64,000 nucleotides of DNA from Exiguobacterium aurantiacum (GCF_024362205.1 NZ_CP101462.1:524501-588500), one strand, 5' to 3'; numbered from the stretch's first letter, positions 42,025 through 50,954 are shown. Notes: generated from the sequence alone by a model not told the origin. Program-made: numbers and translations.

Positions 42025-44379
42025 ATGAACATGAAATTAATTCGCTTATTGTTGCTCACGGTTATTTTTTTGGTGGGAAATTCTTTTATTGGTGAGCCTG
42101 TCAAAGGAGCGACTAGTGATAAGGTGGCTCTCGTATCAATGAAAGCATTGGGTCAAACATATTCATCCAGTCATGTTAATACTGACATGACCCTCGTGTT
42201 ACAAAAGCCATCCTCACTTCGAATTCAAGAAGTAAAGGTGGATTTACAGAGTGTGCAGTCCCCGAAAAATGTGGAGACAATCACTACGTATGTTTATACG
42301 AATGAACCTGAATTCACGGTTAACTTGGAGAGTTGGAATTTTCAGATTGAAGGAGAGTGGGTTTTAAGCCGTTTGAGTGTAAGAGATCAAACCGGCGTCG
42401 ATCATGAGCTTGAATTAACACACATCCCTGACAAAAAAGTGTTCACACTCGCTTTTCCAAAACCAAAATTAACAAAAGTGGACGGAATCTCAAAAACGTT
42501 GGACGTCACTCAGTTGAACAGAGTGAAATCTTTCTTCATGACCATTGACTTGGACGGATTGAAGGTGCCGACGGATCCGATGAGCCTTATTTTGGAGAAC
42601 AAACAAGCCAAAGAAGAGTTCTATCTGACGCCTGTCTATCATGCGGAGAAAAAACAGTTTGAAGTGGATTTGAGTGACCAAGATTTAAACGAATGGAATG
42701 CAATCGGGACGTGGAGTCTAAAAAGAGTCTCGTTCTATGATGACGAGACGAATCATCGCTATGAGGTTCAACTACCCGTCAACTTGAAACCTGTGTTTCA
42801 AGTCACTCCAGATACCACGTTGCCTGTCTTTAAGAGTGTGAAGATGGTACATTCCAAGACAAAAGACTCGCAATTGGTCGTTCAAGCAGACGACAACAGC
42901 GGCTTTTTCAAGGTGAAAGCAACATTCAAACACTTGCCGAGCGGGATTACAAAAACGCTGGAGCCTTGGGAAGGACGTTCGAAAGTAGCAAAGGTGGATT
43001 TGAATCGTCGAGACTTCGGGATGGCTGGTAAATGGGAATTGATTGGTCTTGATGTCATCGATATGTATGACAATGTGCTTACAGTGAAATCGATTCCGAA
43101 AGGGTTGGCGATGGCGTTTGAAGAGTACGACGTCGACTCCAGGAATTGGGTCGTGACGAGCGGGACGGTCAACTTGACGAAACTGTTTGAAGAAAACCGG
43201 TATATCGAACGGATCATCGTGCTTGAAGGAGCCACATTGATTGTGAATGCAGACGTAACCTTACCGATTCATGCCTATGGGACGGTCATCGTGGAGAAAG
43301 GGAAGCGCGTAAAAGAGACGGTATATGCCAAACAATTCAAATCAGGAACCGGTAAACTAGCCGGCACGGTGTATTTAAAAGGGAACAATACGATTAAAAA
43401 GCGTGTCGTGACAAAAACACCATATAACCTGGGGCTTGTCGAACTGAGTAAAGGGATTTCATTAAATGAGGACAAGAAGACGTTCAATCTAAAAGGATTA
43501 GCCTTACCGGGCACTAAAGCAATCAAGATTGATGGTAAGACCGTCGCAGTTCAGAAAAATGGAACGTTTGCGATGAAGGGACTAATCGCCAAAGGGAGAG
43601 TTGTCACCATTGAAGTGACTGATCGCTATGGAAAGAAGCATATATCGAAACATAAAGTATATGATTATAAGCAGGCGACAGCGAAGTTTGATTTAAAACC
43701 CGGAATCTATAAAAAAGGGACCGTCTTGAAAGTCACCGCGACAAAGGATGCGGAAATCATTTATAACGGATTCAAGCCAGGCGATATGTATGCGTACGTC
43801 GGAGGCTTCTACCAGGGTGGGATTCCGCTTCTTACGTCTTTGATGTACGAAATACAATTGTTTGACCCGGTTCTTGGTGGTGTCCAAGGACCAAAAGGTG
43901 AATTTGCCGTTCTTGATGTGAAGCCGGTCTCGAATCTAGATCGCGCCATCACTGGAGTGACGAAACCTAAAACAGTCATCACCGTCCGGGTAAACGGTAA
44001 AACGTATACCGCCACTGCGGATTCGAAAGGAAAGTTCGCGGTCAATGTTTCCCTAAAGCAGGCGAAAACTTACACCATTCAAGCTGTAAATGGCAAATTG
44101 AAGAGCCCTCTTTATACGACGGCCATCGTCGATAAAATTGCTCCGGCAAAAGCGACAGTGAACGCCGTCACAGCCAAGTCTGGCGTTGTTCAAGGGAAAG
44201 CGGAACCGAAAGCGACGGTCGTTGTCACCTATGGCAAAAAAACGATGCAAACGAAGGTGACGGACAAAGGGACTTATAAGCTCATCTTTAAAGGCTTGAA
44301 AAAGGGAACAACTCTATCCGTTCGGGTAAAGGATGCGGCGGGTAACCTGTCACCGTCTGTGAAACAGTTGATTAAATAA
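42025..44379 (+). CDS. Large secreted protein with Ig-like repeats (wall or adhesion type)
   Basis: The 784-residue protein has a signal peptide (residues 1-29, ending near PVKGA). Several beta-rich domains follow: two early ones of about 100 residues that share TWSLKRVSFYDDETNHRYEV-like phrases, then at the C-terminus Ig-like units with the FNLKGLALPGTKAIKIDGKT, GVTKPKTVITVRVNGKTYTA and GKAEPKATVVVTYGKKTMQ patterns of bacterial Ig domains. No LPXTG. The style (a secreted multi-domain protein ending in repeats without sorting signal) is close to the giant protein at 16-23 kb. ATGGAGCG lies 12 nt before the ATG at 42025. The next gene follows after 13 nt and codes for an SH3 protein, so the two are an operon. 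Confidence 0.75.
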   Translation: MNMKLIRLLLLTVIFLVGNSFIGEPVKGATSDKVALVSMKALGQTYSSSHVNTDMTLVLQKPSSLRIQEVKVDLQSVQSPKNVETITTYVYTNEPEFTVNLESWNFQIEGEWVLSRLSVRDQTGVDHELELTHIPDKKVFTLAFPKPKLTKVDGISKTLDVTQLNRVKSFFMTIDLDGLKVPTDPMSLILENKQAKEEFYLTPVYHAEKKQFEVDLSDQDLNEWNAIGTWSLKRVSFYDDETNHRYEVQLPVNLKPVFQVTPDTTLPVFKSVKMVHSKTKDSQLVVQADDNSGFFKVKATFKHLPSGITKTLEPWEGRSKVAKVDLNRRDFGMAGKWELIGLDVIDMYDNVLTVKSIPKGLAMAFEEYDVDSRNWVVTSGTVNLTKLFEENRYIERIIVLEGATLIVNADVTLPIHAYGTVIVEKGKRVKETVYAKQFKSGTGKLAGTVYLKGNNTIKKRVVTKTPYNLGLVELSKGISLNEDKKTFNLKGLALPGTKAIKIDGKTVAVQKNGTFAMKGLIAKGRVVTIEVTDRYGKKHISKHKVYDYKQATAKFDLKPGIYKKGTVLKVTATKDAEIIYNGFKPGDMYAYVGGFYQGGIPLLTSLMYEIQLFDPVLGGVQGPKGEFAVLDVKPVSNLDRAITGVTKPKTVITVRVNGKTYTATADSKGKFAVNVSLKQAKTYTIQAVNGKLKSPLYTTAIVDKIAPAKATVNAVTAKSGVVQGKAEPKATVVVTYGKKTMQTKVTDKGTYKLIFKGLKKGTTLSVRVKDAAGNLSPSVKQLIK

Positions 44380-44392
44380 GGAGGATAGACAA

Positions 44393-45370
44393 GTGAATAA
44401 AATCATGACTTATGTCATTGCATTGATGATCGTGCTCGCCACATTAACCCCGATTACTTCGACCGTGGAAGCTGCAACGACGACGTTAACGTCCTATCAA
44501 ACGAAGACTGCCGTGTATTTACGGTCGACCGCCTCCTATAAAGGGAAGCAACTCATTCTCATACCCAAGCAAAAGGGGGTCACGTATGTCGCCAAGAAAG
44601 GAAGTTGGGTACAGGTCCGTTATGCAAATCGGACGGGCTATGTGAACGAGCAGTCGCTCACGCGTAAAGTTCAAAAAGGTGTGGCATTGAAGCCAACTCC
44701 TTATGTGACTCAACGCCAAGTCATTGTTTATTCGCGGGTCGACGCACATAAAAAACAAGTCTTCACGTTGAAGAAAGGGACGACCGTCACCGTGAATGAA
44801 CAGTTGGCAGGTTACTACAAAATTCGCTACGGCAACAAAACCGGATGGGTCGCTTTAAAAGACATGAAGAAATCAACGATGGCAGCACCAAAACCCATCA
44901 AGAAAACACCGTTTTTACCGAAACAACAATCAATAGCTTATTTAAAGAACTATAAGAGCAATACCGAGAATCGTTTCTTGTTCACAATCAAATCTGAACA
45001 TGGGCACCAGTTTGTAAACTCGCATCTATTTCAAACGACTGTTCCTATGGATGAATACTTATTTGTCATCGGGGGATATGACAAATCGAAATTGAGTTCG
45101 CTCATGTTTGTGCGTTCACGCTATGATAAATATCCTACCGGACAAGCCGCGGGGGACGAAGCGGTGCATGCTGGATTGGCAGGTTTCTTCGGTGAAGGGA
45201 CGAAAGAGACAGAAGCGTTGCGAAAACTGTACGCCCAGCACAAGAACTTCACAAAGAATGAAGTTATTCCGATTACAATCGGGGGTCAGAAAGGAATCTT
45301 GTTGTTATGGGAGAAGCGAATCGAGTTTATCTTTGACTACGATGGGGACTTGCCAATCATCCGAATCTAA
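44393..45370 (+). CDS. Secreted SH3-domain protein
   Basis: The 325-residue protein starts with GTG behind AAGGAGGA and has a signal peptide (residues 1-27, cleavage after VEA). Two bacterial SH3 domains follow: about residues 30-90 (TAVYLRSTASYKGKQLILIP, WVQVRYANRTGYVN) and 105-160 (VIVYSRVDAHKKQVFTLKKG, YKIRYGNKTGWV). A C-terminal domain of about 150 residues is not recognised. SH3 domains of this type bind peptidoglycan cross-bridges, so the protein is probably wall-associated and may tether the large Ig-like protein encoded just upstream. Confidence 0.78.
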   Translation: MNKIMTYVIALMIVLATLTPITSTVEAATTTLTSYQTKTAVYLRSTASYKGKQLILIPKQKGVTYVAKKGSWVQVRYANRTGYVNEQSLTRKVQKGVALKPTPYVTQRQVIVYSRVDAHKKQVFTLKKGTTVTVNEQLAGYYKIRYGNKTGWVALKDMKKSTMAAPKPIKKTPFLPKQQSIAYLKNYKSNTENRFLFTIKSEHGHQFVNSHLFQTTVPMDEYLFVIGGYDKSKLSSLMFVRSRYDKYPTGQAAGDEAVHAGLAGFFGEGTKETEALRKLYAQHKNFTKNEVIPITIGGQKGILLLWEKRIEFIFDYDGDLPIIRI

Positions 45371-45400
45371 AAGAGGGGGACGCGATGCGTCTCCCTCTTT
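45369..45400. terminator. Bidirectional terminator
   Basis: AAAGAGGGGGACGC pairs with GCGTCTCCCTCTTT (wobbles) around GAT. It lies between convergent genes. Confidence 0.8.
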
Positions 45401-45401
45401 C

Positions 45402-46283
45402 TCATTTCTTCTCCACCGCATGGCCGCCGAACTCGTTCCGCAGGGCGGCGACAACTTTTCCGGAGAACGTGTCCTCTTCGAGCGAACGTTGCCGCATCAT
45501 GAGCGACATGGCGATGACGGGTGCCGGCACGCCGTACTCGAGCGCCGTCTCGACCGTCCATTTGCCTTCGCCCGAGGCATGCATAATCCCTTTAATATCA
45601 TCGAGCTTTGCATCCTTATGGAACGCGCTCTCGGTTAGCTCCATCAGCCACGAGCGGACGACCGAGCCGTGGTTCCAGACGCGGGCGACTTGCTCGTGGT
45701 CGTACTCGAACGGACTCTTCTCGAGAATCTCGAACCCTTCGGCGATCGCCTGCATCATGCCGTATTCGATGCCGTTATGAATCATCTTCAAGAAGTGGCC
45801 ACTGCCACTCGGCCCGGCATACAAATAGCCGTTGTCCGTCGACACGTCGCGGAACAACTCCTCGATTTTACCGAACGCCTCCAAATCCCCGCCGATCATC
45901 GTACAGGCGCCATGCCGCGCCCCTTCCATACCGCCACTCGTCCCGACATCAAAGAAGTAGATGAGCTTGTCTTTGAAGTGCTCGGCCCGCCGCATCGATT
46001 CTTTATAGTTCGAGTTGCCGCCGTCGATGACGATATCCCCTGGTGACAACAATGCGTGCAAGTCGTTCAGGACGTGCTCGGTCACTTCGCCCGCCGGCAC
46101 CATCACCCAGATGACGCGTGGTGCCTTCAGCCCCTCGACGACTTCTTCAAGCGACTGTTTCGTCTCGAACTGGCTCGTCGACACGTTGCCCGGGTCGTAG
46201 CCGAGCACATGGTGCCCACCGTCCGTCAAATTGAGCGCCAAGTTCAACCCCATCTTCCCAAGTCCGATCATCCCTAATTCCAT
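45402..46283 (-). CDS. 6-phosphogluconate dehydrogenase, decarboxylating, short form (second copy)
   Basis: The 293-residue protein parallels the gluconate-operon copy at 28810 through its whole length: GMIGLGKMGLNLALNLTDGG, VIDGGNSNYKESMRRAEHF, FFDVGTSGGMEGARHG, SGHFLKMIHNGIEYGMMQAI. The motifs for NAD(P) and 6-phosphogluconate are intact, so both copies should be active. This one has its own GGGGTGA ribosome site and no gluconate genes nearby, so it may be the housekeeping pentose-phosphate enzyme, or have a different cofactor preference, while the other is inducible (inference). Confidence 0.9.
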   Translation of the reverse strand: MELGMIGLGKMGLNLALNLTDGGHHVLGYDPGNVSTSQFETKQSLEEVVEGLKAPRVIWVMVPAGEVTEHVLNDLHALLSPGDIVIDGGNSNYKESMRRAEHFKDKLIYFFDVGTSGGMEGARHGACTMIGGDLEAFGKIEELFRDVSTDNGYLYAGPSGSGHFLKMIHNGIEYGMMQAIAEGFEILEKSPFEYDHEQVARVWNHGSVVRSWLMELTESAFHKDAKLDDIKGIMHASGEGKWTVETALEYGVPAPVIAMSLMMRQRSLEEDTFSGKVVAALRNEFGGHAVEKK

Positions 46284-46343
46284 ATCGCTTCACCCCGTTC
46301 GTTGATTTGGTTTCCTATAAGGGTTACCCGAAATAGACGGACT

Positions 46344-46556
46344 TCAAAAGAAGGATGGGACGTCGTCAATCCGGTAAGCGAGAATCGTGTTCGGGTTAAG
46401 AATGTGAGCATCGCCTATTTGCAGGCTTTCTCCATTTTTACTCGCCTCAAGTAGCATCCGTTCAAAGTTGGATGTCACAGCCTCGCTAGTGTCACCTCGT
46501 AGTTCGAAAGAAATCAATTGATGATTTGGTAAATAGCAAGTGATGGTAAAGCTCAT
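46344..46556 (-). CDS. Small hypothetical protein (70 residues)
   Basis: A short soluble protein, SFTITCYLPNHQLISFELRG followed by SNFERMLLEASKNGESLQIG and a hydrophobic end. AAGGAGCG lies before the ATG at 46556; a reading from 46574 adds six residues without a ribosome site. It is divergent from the LytR-CpsA-Psr gene. Family not recognised. Confidence 0.55.
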   Translation of the reverse strand: MSFTITCYLPNHQLISFELRGDTSEAVTSNFERMLLEASKNGESLQIGDAHILNPNTILAYRIDDVPSFF

Positions 46557-46727
46557 CAAAATTCGCTCCTTCACGTTGATATAAGGTTTAATATGGATAG
46601 ATCTTTATAAATTATACACTCCATTAAAAACAGAATCCTAAAAATGAATAAAATGACTAATCTATAAGAAAGCGCTCCAAATACTGACCGATACATTAAA
46701 AAATGTAAATCGCTTGACAGATTTACG

Positions 46728-46736
46728 TGGTAAAAT
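46728..46736 (+). promoter_or_regulatory. Extended -10 promoter of the first LytR-CpsA-Psr gene
   Basis: TGGTAAAAT fits TGnTATAAT with two mismatches. A TTGACA at 46714-46719 lies only 11 bp upstream, too close for a normal -35. Confidence 0.45.
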
Positions 46737-46779
46737 ACAAGTTATGACATAGAATAAATTGCGAAAGGTGTTAAACCAT

Positions 46780-47730
46780 ATGGAATCAGAAAAGAGACGC
46801 GTCAAGAAAAGTCGTCGTAAGAAATCACGCGCGAAAAAAATCGCATTCATCGTAGCGGGAGTGCTAGGGATGATGTTGCTCCTCGGGGGCGGGTTAGTGG
46901 CGTATCTTTACAATCAGGTGGACTCGACGGTCAATCGGATCAATGAGTCGTCGGGCTTGAGCAAGGAACGGATGAACCAAAAAACGATTGCAGAGAAAAA
47001 ACCAATCTCGGTCCTTCTTCTCGGTGTCGACCGACGTGCCGACGAGCAGGGACGAAGCGACTCAATCATCGTCATGACCCTCAATCCGAACAAAGATCAG
47101 AGTGCCATGCTCAGCATTCCACGTGATACGAAGACGGAAATCGTCGGCAAAGGGGTGGCCGATAAAATCAACCACGCTTATGCATTCGGTGGGGCAGAGA
47201 TGGCGCTTGATACGGTCGAGAACTTCCTTGGAATCCCAATTGACTATGTAGCCGAAGTGGATATGAAAGGTTTCCAAGATGCGGTCGATTTATTCGGCGG
47301 TGTGGAAGTGACGAACGACCTTGCCTTCGAATCAGGCGGATACACATTCAATCCAGGCGTACAAACATTGAACGGAGCGGAAGCGTTAGCGTTCACACGG
47401 ATGCGCTACGATGACCCACGTGGCGACTTCGGTCGTCAAGAGCGTCAACGAGCTGTCATCACGGCAATCGTAAATGAAGGGGTCAATGACTTCTCACTGT
47501 CGAAGTTCACGAATATGCTCGACGTCCTTGGAAACAATGCCAAGACGAACATCACGTTCAAAGAGTTGCGCACCTTGTCGACCGAATACACAGCGGCGTT
47601 TAAAAATCAAGATGTGTTAAGATTGGAAGGACAAGGCGGTAAAGAAGGGGACGGGATTTATTACTGGCGCCCGTCGAGCACGTCTTTGGGCGAGGTCCGA
47701 TCTTACTTGGCTGAATTGATGGAACAGTAA
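46780..47730 (+). CDS. LytR-CpsA-Psr (LCP) family protein, first copy
   Basis: The 316-residue protein has a basic N-terminus (KRRVKKSRRKKSRAKK), one membrane segment (about residues 24-46), and an extracellular LCP domain: ISVLLLGVDRRADEQGRSDS near residue 75, MLSIPRDTKTEI near 110, NHAYAFGGAEMAL, and RMRYDDPRGDFGRQERQR near 215, which hold the conserved Arg/Asp residues for the polyprenyl-phosphate ligand. LCP proteins attach wall teichoic acid or capsule to peptidoglycan. The ATG at 46780 follows GCGAAAGGTG. A paralogue lies at 48751 with a YihY-type gene between them. Confidence 0.9.
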   Translation: MESEKRRVKKSRRKKSRAKKIAFIVAGVLGMMLLLGGGLVAYLYNQVDSTVNRINESSGLSKERMNQKTIAEKKPISVLLLGVDRRADEQGRSDSIIVMTLNPNKDQSAMLSIPRDTKTEIVGKGVADKINHAYAFGGAEMALDTVENFLGIPIDYVAEVDMKGFQDAVDLFGGVEVTNDLAFESGGYTFNPGVQTLNGAEALAFTRMRYDDPRGDFGRQERQRAVITAIVNEGVNDFSLSKFTNMLDVLGNNAKTNITFKELRTLSTEYTAAFKNQDVLRLEGQGGKEGDGIYYWRPSSTSLGEVRSYLAELMEQ

Positions 47731-47735
47731 TGTAT

Positions 47736-47768
47736 TGCCTCATCCAAATCGGATGGGGCATTTTATTT
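47736..47768 (+). terminator. Terminator after the first LCP gene
   Basis: TGCCTCATCC pairs with GGATGGGGCA (one wobble) around AAATC, followed by TTTTATTT. Confidence 0.8.
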
Positions 47769-47800
47769 GTGTCATAATAAAAAGAAAAGGGGTGACCCGA

Positions 47801-48646
47801 GTGCTCGATCGCCTGTTCCGCCTCGTCATCGACGTCCGCCATCGGTTCAAGGACCACCATATCAACGACTATAGCGCGACGCTCGCCTTCTTTTGGTTTC
47901 TCGCTATCTTCCCAACGTTCGTCCTTTTGTTCGCCGTCATGGCGTGGCTCGGCATCGATGACGCCTTGTTGATCGAACAGATTGAGATTCTCATCCCAGG
48001 TTCGAGCGTGCGCGACATGCTGTCGATCGTCTATGACGTCAGCGGCAACATCAACGCCGGCCTCGTCTCGATCGGGGCCATCATCGCCGTCTGGTCGGCA
48101 TCGAACGGGACGGCCCGTCTCGTCAAGTTGACCGTGTTCGCTTACGGGGAGACGGAAGCCCGAAGCTACGTCGTCCGTCGGTTCATCGGTTTGCTCACGC
48201 TCATCGCCTTCAGCATCGGTGCCGTCATCTTGATCGTGTTCCATATTTTCGGCCGTGAGTTCGTCGAGCTCATGTATACGTGGTTCCCTCGGCTTGAGGA
48301 CTTCGATCGATTGGCGACGCTCACCCGCTATACGGTGTCGACCGTCATTCTCATCTTCGCGTTCTCGATGTTCTATAAGATTGCCCCGCAACAACACGTT
48401 AAATTCACGGAGACGCTCCCTGGTGCCGTCTTTGCCGTCATCTCCTGGCAGATGTTGTCGACAGGCTATAGCGTCTATGTCGACCAGTTCTCGATGTTCG
48501 GCGATACGTACGGGACGATCGGTATCGTCATCCTACTGCAAATCTGGCTCTACTTGACGGCGGCGACGATGCTGCTCGGGGCCGAGATCAATGCGGCCTG
48601 GCCGGACCATATGAGGCGTACCCGTTACAAGACGCATTTTCCATGA
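47801..48646 (+). CDS. YihY/BrkB-family inner membrane protein
   Basis: The 281-residue protein has about six hydrophobic segments and the typical YihY phrases YSATLAFFWFLAIFPTFVLL near residue 25 and TETLPGAVFAVISWQMLSTG near 210. It was once thought to be RNase BN and is now regarded as an integral membrane protein of uncertain, perhaps transport, function. The start is GTG 47801, 8 nt behind AAAAGGGG; a further GTG at 47792 is possible. The gene lies between two LCP genes. Confidence 0.85.
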   Translation: MLDRLFRLVIDVRHRFKDHHINDYSATLAFFWFLAIFPTFVLLFAVMAWLGIDDALLIEQIEILIPGSSVRDMLSIVYDVSGNINAGLVSIGAIIAVWSASNGTARLVKLTVFAYGETEARSYVVRRFIGLLTLIAFSIGAVILIVFHIFGREFVELMYTWFPRLEDFDRLATLTRYTVSTVILIFAFSMFYKIAPQQHVKFTETLPGAVFAVISWQMLSTGYSVYVDQFSMFGDTYGTIGIVILLQIWLYLTAATMLLGAEINAAWPDHMRRTRYKTHFP

Positions 48647-48682
48647 AAATCGAAAAGATATGGGTAGCATTTTTTGACAACA

Positions 48683-48691
48683 TGCTATAAT
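48683..48691 (+). promoter_or_regulatory. Extended -10 promoter of the second LCP gene
   Basis: TGCTATAAT is a perfect extended -10 (TGnTATAAT). A TTGACA at 48674-48679 lies only 6 bp upstream and cannot act as -35 for it. Confidence 0.7.
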
Positions 48692-48750
48692 ACAACACGT
48701 GAAGCGGGAAAAACATCCATATCTATAGATTTTTGAAAGCAGGTGCACGC

Positions 48751-49674
48751 ATGGCGAGACATAAGAAGAAATCACACTGGAAAAAGGTGTTGGCGATCAC
48801 GCTCGGCGTCATGGCAATTTTCCTTGTCGCCGGCGGTCTGTTCGTCTGGTCGATGTACCGGGACGTCAACGAGACGGTGACGAAAGTGAACGACAACTTG
48901 GAAATCAGTCAAGAACGGAAACAAGTCGAGACGATCGAACAGAAAGAATCGGTGTCGGTATTACTGCTCGGGATTGACCGCCGCGACGGCGAACAGGGAC
49001 GGAGTGACTCGATCATCGTCATGACGCTCAACCCGACGACGGACGAAGGCGCGATGCTCAGCATCCCGCGCGATACGAAGACGGAAATCATCGGAAAAGG
49101 CATGAATGATAAAATCAACCATGCCTACGCCTTCGGTGGGGCCGAGATGGCGATGAACACGGTCGAAGGGTTACTCGATATCCCGATCGATTACGTCGTC
49201 GAGGCGGACATGGAGGCGTTCACTGAGGTCGTCGATGCGCTCGGTGGCATCACGGTGACGAACAACTTCGCGTTCTCGTCGGACGGCTACTCGTATCCGG
49301 TCGGCCAAGTCGATTTGAACGGCGCTTCGGCATTGTCATACGCCCGCATGCGCTATGACGATCCGAACGGTGACTTCGGTCGCCAAGAACGACAGCGAGC
49401 CGTCGTCGCGGCCATCGTCGAGAAGGGGCGTTCCGATTTCTCGGTCGACAAAGTGACGAAGTTGCTCGACGTCGCCGGCAACCGCGCCAAGACGAACATC
49501 GAATTCAACGAGCTCGTGACGTTGTCGACGGACTATATGAAGGCGTTCCGCAACGCCAGCACACTCCGCATCGAAGGAGCGGGCGGTTTGGAGTCAAACG
49601 GTATCTATTACTGGCATCCGAATGAAGCCTCGCTCGCTGACGTCCAAGCCGAACTGCAGCGCTTGATGAACTAA
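48751..49674 (+). CDS. LytR-CpsA-Psr (LCP) family protein, second copy
   Basis: The 307-residue protein repeats the plan of the first copy: basic start (MARHKKKSHWKKV), one membrane segment (about residues 13-33), and the LCP domain with VSVLLLGIDRRDGEQGRSDS, MLSIPRDTKTEIIGKGMNDK, NHAYAFGGAEMAM and RMRYDDPNGDFGRQERQR. The close similarity over the entire domain points to a duplication. Two or more LCP proteins with overlapping ligase roles are usual in Bacilli. A CAGGTG ribosome site precedes the ATG at 48751. Confidence 0.9.
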   Translation: MARHKKKSHWKKVLAITLGVMAIFLVAGGLFVWSMYRDVNETVTKVNDNLEISQERKQVETIEQKESVSVLLLGIDRRDGEQGRSDSIIVMTLNPTTDEGAMLSIPRDTKTEIIGKGMNDKINHAYAFGGAEMAMNTVEGLLDIPIDYVVEADMEAFTEVVDALGGITVTNNFAFSSDGYSYPVGQVDLNGASALSYARMRYDDPNGDFGRQERQRAVVAAIVEKGRSDFSVDKVTKLLDVAGNRAKTNIEFNELVTLSTDYMKAFRNASTLRIEGAGGLESNGIYYWHPNEASLADVQAELQRLMN

Positions 49675-49703
49675 GTCATTCCTTATGGGATGGCTTTTTT
49701 TGC
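49675..49703 (+). terminator. Terminator after the second LCP gene
   Basis: AGTCATTCC pairs with GGGATGGCT (two wobbles) around TTAT, followed by T6. Confidence 0.72.
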
Positions 49704-49757
49704 GTTTGAAAATCGTTTATCGGTGGGAGTGATAAAGAGACACTGAGGAGGGATCAT

Positions 49758-50954
49758 ATGCTTTGGGAAACTGTTGAACCGATCATCAATCAATTAGAGG
49801 ACGACCATACATCGAATGACTGGCAAGAACTGTTCACGAAGTGGGACGGACATCATTGGCATGACGGGGATGGTGTGAGTGAGAAGACGAGTGTGCTCAT
49901 GATTGACGCCAACGCCGTCACGACGGACGGGAGCCCGGACTTGGATGCGCTCCATGACTTGTTGAAGGAACACGTCCAGGCGTCGATCAGCGATTTGTAC
50001 CTCGTCTCGCTGTTCCCGTACCCGGCCAAGCTGACCGATACGGCCATCAATCCGCGTATCCGGTTATATGAGGACCTCGGACGCTTCAAGCATGAGTTCG
50101 AGCTCATGTATGACACCGAACCCGACGTCTATAACGAGTTACAGTTCAATCTGCTCGAGGAGACGGATGCCTTCATCGAGCGGCTCGCTCAAGGTGCGAC
50201 GAAGCTGCGCGTCCACGTCCAGTCGTTCCGGGGCATGCCGGAAGAAAGTATCCAGCGCGTCATTTCGCTCTGGCATACGGTGCTCCATCACTACAAGCCA
50301 CACGGGCAATTGATTCTCGCCTATGAAGGGGACGTCCAGGAACTTGGCTCGTACGTCAGCGTCGCCGACGCCATCTGTCACTTCGACCTTGCGTCGCACA
50401 CGATGCTCGCCTTCGCTCAAGGGGACGCCAAAAAGCTGTCCGACTGGGCGAACCGGATCGAGGCGCCAGGAGCAGGAAAGACGTACTTCAACTTCTTATC
50501 GATTCACGAGCGCGACCCGTTCGAGAAAAATTTGATCGAGCCGAGCGTCGACATTATCCTCGCAGCGCACAGCATCCTATTCTCGCTCCAAGGGATTCCG
50601 AGCGTGGATTACCGGACACTGCTCGGTGTCGAGACACCGGTCGACCACGACGCGCTCATCCAAGAGCTGAAGACGGACCCGTATCGCCTGCAAGTGTTCT
50701 CTGGTATCATCAGCCAGCTGAACGTCAAGCGGACACATCCGGCGTTCTCACCGTACGCCGAACAACGGATCGACGCGTCCGACAAACGCGTCTTCACGGT
50801 CGAACGAAAGGGTGAAGGGGAGACGCTCATGCTGTATACGAACGTCAGCAATGAACCAGTTACCCTGAAAGTGAGCGGGACGAATCTGTTCACAGGTGAG
50901 CCGGTCGAGACGATTGAACTCCAAGCGTACGGCTACGTTTGGGTGAAGCAATGA
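49758..50954 (+). CDS. GH13 (sucrose-phosphorylase-like) protein lacking recognisable catalytic residues
   Basis: The 398-residue protein is related to the GH13_18 group (sucrose and glucosylglycerate phosphorylases), which is normally about 500 residues or longer. Recognisable parts are LHDLLKEHVQASISDLYLVS followed by LFPYPAK and FELMYD, AICHFDLASHTMLAFAQGDA followed by TYFNFLSIHERDPF, ILFSLQGIPSVDYRTLLG, and a C-terminal beta domain ending in GYVWVKQ. The segment that should carry the nucleophile (IRLDAIAY-like) reads LRVHVQSF, and the acid/base region is changed to LILAYEGDVQE. The FDLMFDAVINHIS-type stretch is cut short. It therefore looks like a binding pseudoenzyme rather than a hydrolase. 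GAGGAGGGA precedes the ATG. It may sense or bind a glucan or glucoside. Confidence 0.65.
   Translation: MLWETVEPIINQLEDDHTSNDWQELFTKWDGHHWHDGDGVSEKTSVLMIDANAVTTDGSPDLDALHDLLKEHVQASISDLYLVSLFPYPAKLTDTAINPRIRLYEDLGRFKHEFELMYDTEPDVYNELQFNLLEETDAFIERLAQGATKLRVHVQSFRGMPEESIQRVISLWHTVLHHYKPHGQLILAYEGDVQELGSYVSVADAICHFDLASHTMLAFAQGDAKKLSDWANRIEAPGAGKTYFNFLSIHERDPFEKNLIEPSVDIILAAHSILFSLQGIPSVDYRTLLGVETPVDHDALIQELKTDPYRLQVFSGIISQLNVKRTHPAFSPYAEQRIDASDKRVFTVERKGEGETLMLYTNVSNEPVTLKVSGTNLFTGEPVETIELQAYGYVWVKQ

Noticed and set aside
47600-48397. Long minus-strand frame opposite the YihY-type gene
   Set aside because: Highly charged, repetitive composition without ribosome site; a shadow of the real gene caused by G+C-rich codon positions. 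Many similar antisense frames elsewhere were ignored for the same reason.
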